This document shows, one piece after another, positions 6,903-10,163 of a stretch of 10,163 bases of DNA (its first letter is position 1; each line of letters starts with the position of its first letter). The position numbers were made by a program, and so were the translations under genes. Source of the stretch: CAZCBN01 sp964496975 (lineage in GTDB: Bacteria > Planctomycetota > Phycisphaerae > Phycisphaerales > UBA1924); contig CAZCBN010000121.1 of the NCBI GenBank assembly GCA_964496975.1, positions 1-10,163 of the forward strand, read 5' to 3'. The notes under the pieces were generated by a model. That model made no database searches and was not told the DNA's origin. It saw nothing but the letters and a program-made list of their open reading frames with translations.

Positions 6903-7898
6903 TCAGGCCCGCACCCACCGCCCGATCAGATCCGCCAGCCCGGGGTTGTCATCCCCCCGAAATACCCGAACGGCCTCCGCACCGTCCTTCCGCACAAGCG
7001 TCGCCGCCCATTGCCGTGCATCGCTGGACGGGTGATTTCGCCACGGCACCTTGAGGTACGGCTCTACAAGCAACACGCTTGTCCCGACCTCATACGCCGC
7101 GGCGTGCCCGTGACCCGTGGTCTCCACCCGCCCCGGCATGACGACGAACGTCGCGGTCTGCACCGGCGAGATCGAACCGGGCGAGCTGAAGCCGCGCAGG
7201 CGGTAGTAGATGATTACTGCCGTCACCGCGAGCAATGCCACACCGCCGACCATCCACACCGTGTCTGAGCTGAGGCCGAGCCACTCCGGTGCCACCAAGA
7301 GAAAATAGAGGCCCACAGGCAGGATCGCGAAGTCGGACAGCCGGACGCGACGCCGACCCGCGAAGCGTCGCGACCCGCTCACAAGGTCGATCTCCTCATG
7401 CCGCTCCACGCCCGCGAGCGACACCGCCGGCAGACCCGCCACCACGACATCGACGCCCCACCGACGCGCCGCACGCACCAACCGCCGGCACGCCACCACA
7501 CGTGACACCCGCCGCGGCACGCCGAACCGTCGGCGCAACCGAAACAGCGTCACGCGTGCGGCCATGGGGTACTCGGGCCGTAGCTGCTCCGACTTCTTGA
7601 GCTCGTTCGCCATGCCGAGGCGATGCCCGACCACGACGAATGCAAGAATGATTCCGTGAACGGCAAGCCCCATCAGCAACCCACACAACGCGAGCAGCAG
7701 ATTGCCGAAGCGGAAAAGGAGAATGAGCGGCAATGCGAGGATGAAGGCCCACGATTCACCGCCTATCGAAGTCCATGTCGAAGGACTGGCAACCGATACC
7801 CCGGGCGACCACGCCACCCTCGGCGACACCGATCGCCAGCGCAGCGCCTCGTCGCTCGTCGCGATGCCGGACCGCCGCTTGCTCCGCATCACCTTCAT
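6903..7898 (-). CDS. Membrane protein of unknown function, paralogue of upstream gene
   Basis: I do not recognise a named family. The 331-residue product has a polar, Arg-rich N-terminus (1-45), two adjacent membrane segments (about 49-63 and 65-90), and a basic cytoplasm-like middle region. It then has IDLVSGSRRF at 170-179, two further membrane segments (about 189-207 and 213-231), and a C-terminal soluble domain. That domain begins near VMPGRVETTGHG and ends with FRGDDNPGLADLIGRWV. The second half is clearly related to the protein encoded just upstream (shared IDLVSGxRR, VVxPGRVE, VRxDG and a closing NP...D.I.RW). Its N-terminal third is more diverged. The start at 7898 overlaps the upstream stop as ATGA, implying translational coupling. 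The small C-terminal domain could be a PH-like beta-sandwich as in bacterial membrane bPH proteins, but this is only a guess from its size and closing helix. Confidence 0.8.
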   Translation of the reverse strand: MKVMRSKRRSGIATSDEALRWRSVSPRVAWSPGVSVASPSTWTSIGGESWAFILALPLILLFRFGNLLLALCGLLMGLAVHGIILAFVVVGHRLGMANELKKSEQLRPEYPMAARVTLFRLRRRFGVPRRVSRVVACRRLVRAARRWGVDVVVAGLPAVSLAGVERHEEIDLVSGSRRFAGRRRVRLSDFAILPVGLYFLLVAPEWLGLSSDTVWMVGGVALLAVTAVIIYYRLRGFSSPGSISPVQTATFVVMPGRVETTGHGHAAAYEVGTSVLLVEPYLKVPWRNHPSSDARQWAATLVRKDGAEAVRVFRGDDNPGLADLIGRWVRA

Positions 7899-9043
7899 GC
7901 CTGCCCCCGTTCCGTCGCCGAGAGCGGCCGCTCAACAGTCGCCGAAGCCGCACGACCGCCCGTGATGGCATCCTTCAAGGCCGCGGGCGCCGGCGTATCC
8001 GGCTCTGCGAACCAACGAAGGATGACATCTTCAATGGACGGGTTCCGCTCACCGTCCACGCCGAAGAAGCGCGCCACGCCGTCTTGTCGAACAAACCAGA
8101 TCATGATCGGCCGCCGCTCCGCCGGCACCCGCGTAGCGAGTTTGTAGCTCTCCAGCGACCACGACGGCTGCAGCACGATGACCGAGTCCGCGCGCCGAAA
8201 CTCCACCGTCCGCCCGTACGACGTGAACTCCACACGTCCGGGCGTCACCACGACCGAACGAATCTGGAGGGGCAGCAACGCCTCCCACCGGCCCAGGCGA
8301 TGGCGCCGGAACAGCCACATGGCGGCGAGCGCCAGCGGGAACGTCACAAGGATTGGTATCGGGTACGTCGCACGCCACACCACGTTGATGGCGACAGCGA
8401 AGAGATACGCCGCGAGCAACGCGTTCAGGATGTCGCGGCGATACATCTTCTGCGGGTTCAGATACCGCCGCGGCCCCGACACCAGGTCGATACTCTCATC
8501 GAGCTGAATCGCCTCCGCCGGATCATCCGCGACGGCCGGCGAGGCGTCGCTTGGCGTTGTCGACGCCGCACCCTCCGCCGGCCACGTCACGCCGTACAAC
8601 AAGACCGCCATCCCCCGCTGGAGCGACTTCTTGGCAAACGTCGCGTAGGCCCGCCCATTGCGATGCCGAAACCTGCGCCTCGCGCTCGCGATGGTCCAGT
8701 TCGTCGCGTCACGCCAACGCCGCCGGTCCCGCCGGATGACCGCGCGAGCGAGATTGACGCGACGCCGCCGCATGAGCACGAAGACCTGCAGCACGATCGG
8801 GATCGCCGCGAAAGCGACCCACTCGCCACCGAGCGTCGCGTACAGCAGCCCCATCACCGCAACGCTCACGCCGCACACCAGCAGACTCACCAAACAGCCC
8901 ACACGCGACAGCGGCGGCTCGCGCAGCACATCCAGCGGCACTCGGCAAACAACCCCAGACTCACGGACCGGCGGGGACACGGGCGAAGCCGTCCCCGCCA
9001 CGCGAGCACCCTCAGCCGCCGTGGCCATAGCCGGGAGTTGCAT
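7895..9043 (-). CDS. Membrane protein of unknown function, first of a paralogous pair
   Basis: With the ATG at 9043 the product is 382 residues; an ATG at 9028 is equally possible, and neither has a good ribosome binding site. Reading further to a TTG at 9127 is unlikely. Visible parts are a polar N-terminus (1-45), membrane segments at about 47-69 and 73-91, and a very basic stretch (RRRRVNLARAVIRRDRRRW) typical of cytoplasmic loops. After a variable Ala/Pro/Asp region come IDLVSGPRRY at 185-194, two more membrane segments (about 206-223 and 228-245), and a soluble C-terminal domain of about 130 residues. That domain has TPGRVEFTSYGRTVEF and FGVDGERNPSIEDVILRW, with a poorly conserved tail. 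It is a paralogue of the next gene, which begins inside its stop codon. No signal peptide or enzymatic motif is seen, so the function is unknown. Confidence 0.78.
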   Translation of the reverse strand: MQLPAMATAAEGARVAGTASPVSPPVRESGVVCRVPLDVLREPPLSRVGCLVSLLVCGVSVAVMGLLYATLGGEWVAFAAIPIVLQVFVLMRRRRVNLARAVIRRDRRRWRDATNWTIASARRRFRHRNGRAYATFAKKSLQRGMAVLLYGVTWPAEGAASTTPSDASPAVADDPAEAIQLDESIDLVSGPRRYLNPQKMYRRDILNALLAAYLFAVAINVVWRATYPIPILVTFPLALAAMWLFRRHRLGRWEALLPLQIRSVVVTPGRVEFTSYGRTVEFRRADSVIVLQPSWSLESYKLATRVPAERRPIMIWFVRQDGVARFFGVDGERNPSIEDVILRWFAEPDTPAPAALKDAITGGRAASATVERPLSATERGQA

Positions 9044-9202
9044 CGCGAGGAGCGTACCTCGGTAGGCCCGCGCTGCCCAAGGAGCGCCGCCCGACACAAG
9101 GCCGAGCGGGGAAGACCAAGATGTCAAAGCGGCCGGAGTGAAGGCGAAAGCAGGGAGACGACCTGGTCCACCAAACCGCGACCGGCGCCGCGACCGTCGT
9201 GA

Positions 9203-9293
9203 TGCGTCCGCGCGTGAGCTACAGACGTCCGCCGCATGGGCCGCACATGCTGGACATACGGCCGAGGGCGCTCATGAGACATCCGCGGACGCA
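9203..9293. repeat. Nested inverted repeat, possible structured RNA or DNA element
   Basis: TGCGTCCGCG at 9203-9212 is the exact reverse complement of CGCGGACGCA at 9284-9293. Nested inside, TGAGC (9215-9219) pairs with GCTCA (9270-9274), extendable by a G-U pair in one orientation. GGCCG (9239-9243) pairs with CGGCC (9259-9263). Together these form three stacked helices enclosing a 15-nt loop. No coding sequence overlaps. The strand is undetermined. High GC makes chance pairing easier, so this is a candidate only. Confidence 0.4.
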
Positions 9294-9301
9294 CCGGTGC
9301 G
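9290..9301. repeat. 12-bp perfect palindrome
   Basis: CGCACCGGTGCG is fully self-complementary and overlaps the right arm of the nested inverted repeat, so the two structures would compete. It could be a protein binding site. It lies about 250 bp upstream of the membrane-protein pair, too far for a simple promoter operator. Confidence 0.3.
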
Positions 9302-9510
9302 CAAGTCCGTGTCAACGCGCCGCCGCAGCGAACAAGACAACGCTGCGCGACGCCGAAACCGAGGCCGCGACGGAACGCTGCGAACGGAAGGCCGGTCAGC
9401 GGCATCGCGACCCGACGCACGAGAGAAGAGCCGAAGATGCCCGATCGCGCGAGCCGACAGGCGAAGGTCAGCCGGCGGGCCCAATCGCTGCGACCGGCCA
9501 CGGGAGAAGC

Positions 9511-9551
9511 AAAAATGAAAAGGGCCCCAAGGGTTTGAATCCTTGAGGCCC
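9511..9551 (-). terminator. Intrinsic terminator of the rRNA operon
   Basis: On the minus strand GGGCCTCAAGG (9551-9541) pairs with CCTTGGGGCCC (9532-9522) over 11 bp with one G-U pair and an 8-nt loop. It is followed by TTTTCATTTTT (9521-9511). It starts 4-5 bases past the 5S rRNA 3' end. A long stem and T-rich tail in such GC-rich DNA make this a confident Rho-independent terminator. Confidence 0.92.
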
Positions 9552-9554
9552 AAA

Positions 9555-9662
9555 AGTCGGCGATGACCTACTTTCCCGCAGGGCAGTATCATCGGCGGTG
9601 CGGTCTTAACTGCTGTGTTCGGGATGGGAACAGGTGTTTCCCCGCACCAATGGTCACCGACA
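9555..9662 (-). rRNA. rrf: 5S ribosomal RNA
   Basis: Reading the minus strand, the conserved 5S core CCCATCCCGAACACAG is followed by AGTTAAGACCGCACCG and GGGAAAGTAGGTCATCGCC. The ends GTCGG and CCGAC pair as the terminal helix I, which sets the boundaries to within a few bases. The length of about 107 nt is slightly short but within the bacterial range. It is the last gene of the operon, 184 bp after the 23S 3' end and immediately before the terminator. Confidence 0.95.
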
Positions 9663-9847
9663 AACCGCAGGAACGTGATCTCTCACGATCCGCGGCACGC
9701 CGCCGGACCGGGCTCCGAGGAGCACAGCCCGGCGACAAGCCGGATACGACGAGTGGAGTGCCTGCAAGCACTCGCAGCGCGACCGCGTGACCGAACCGAA
9801 CACCCAAAGGGCGACGGCACGACCAGCCGCGGCGGCTGGCAGGAGTG
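9663..9847 (-). other. 23S-5S internal spacer with processing-type hairpins
   Basis: This spacer holds no tRNA. It contains four perfect hairpins: CCAGCC/GGCTGG (9823-9839) next to the 23S end; GAGTGC/GCACTC (9756-9773); a 7-bp stem CCGGGCT/AGCCCGG (9708-9732); and CGTGA-GAGA-TCACG (9674-9687), which on the transcribed strand closes with a GNRA-type loop just before 5S. They are likely rRNA maturation or folding signals, by analogy with other bacterial operons. Confidence 0.65.

Positions 9848-10163
<316 letters not shown>

Larger units (their letters stand above)
9044..9510. other. Gene-free region between the rRNA terminator and the membrane-protein pair
   Basis: No convincing gene is present. 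Open frames here on both strands are Arg/Ala/Pro-rich, lack ribosome binding sites and resemble nothing familiar. The region should hold the promoter of the membrane-protein pair. A perfect TTGACA on the minus strand (9127-9122) is suitably placed but has no -10 partner at normal spacing. The region also contains the nested inverted repeat at 9203-9293 and a 12-bp palindrome at 9290-9301. Confidence 0.55.

Noticed and set aside
9122..9127. Perfect TTGACA -35 hexamer on the minus strand
   Set aside because: It is well placed for the membrane-protein pair, but the next 25 bases contain nothing like a -10 box at 15-19 nt spacing, so I do not call a promoter.
7775..9202. 475-residue plus-strand open frame across the membrane-protein pair
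   Set aside because: It is extremely Arg/His/Pro-rich without domains, while the opposite strand encodes two mutually homologous membrane proteins with an ATGA junction.
9124..9501. 125-residue minus-strand open frame in the gap before the membrane-protein pair
   Set aside because: It has a GTG start with no ribosome binding site, an Arg-rich composition and no recognisable feature, and it overlaps the nested inverted repeat. Chance is more likely.

Overview
The window has very high GC content, with strong G/C at third codon positions, GTG starts and few classical Shine-Dalgarno sites. Taken with its gene content (a GT-C-like membrane protein of a kind I associate with planctomycetes, and a GH97 alpha-galactosidase-like enzyme), it looks most like a Planctomycetota chromosome, possibly the class Phycisphaerae. 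The taxonomic call is inference. The rRNA sequence at the right edge is the best material to test it.

Layout from left to right. (1) Positions 1-1997, plus strand: the 3' part of a large polytopic membrane protein resembling GT-C glycosyltransferases; its start lies outside the window. (2) Positions 2064-3791, plus strand: glutamine-dependent NAD+ synthetase (nadE), with the nitrilase Glu-Lys-Cys triad and the SGGxDS ATP loop intact. Its stop codon directly abuts the stop codon of the next gene, which runs the other way. (3) Positions 3792-5843, minus strand: a secreted GH97 glycoside hydrolase with the catalytic pattern of the retaining, alpha-galactosidase-like branch. (4) Positions 5999-6718, minus strand: a 239-residue soluble protein of unknown function with a good ribosome binding site. 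About 115 bp upstream of it is a near-perfect LacI/GalR-type operator overlapping a possible -10 box. (5) Positions 6903-7898 and 7895-9043, minus strand: two divergent paralogous membrane proteins of unknown function, joined by an ATGA stop/start overlap. (6) Positions 9044-9510: gene-free DNA with a nested inverted repeat that could fold as an RNA. (7) Positions 9511 to the right edge, minus strand: the end of an rRNA operon, comprising the 23S rRNA 3' end, a hairpin-rich spacer, 5S rRNA and a strong intrinsic terminator.

How the parts relate. The rRNA operon reads leftward and ends at its own terminator, so the membrane-protein pair probably has its own promoter. The 239-residue gene and the GH97 gene could form a sugar-responsive unit under the LacI-type operator, although GH97 also has a possible promoter of its own. 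NadE and the GT-C protein are encoded on the other strand, 66 bp apart, and may be co-transcribed. I see no mobile element, CRISPR array, tRNA or defence system. The least explained material is the paralogous membrane pair, the 239-residue protein and the folded intergenic element.
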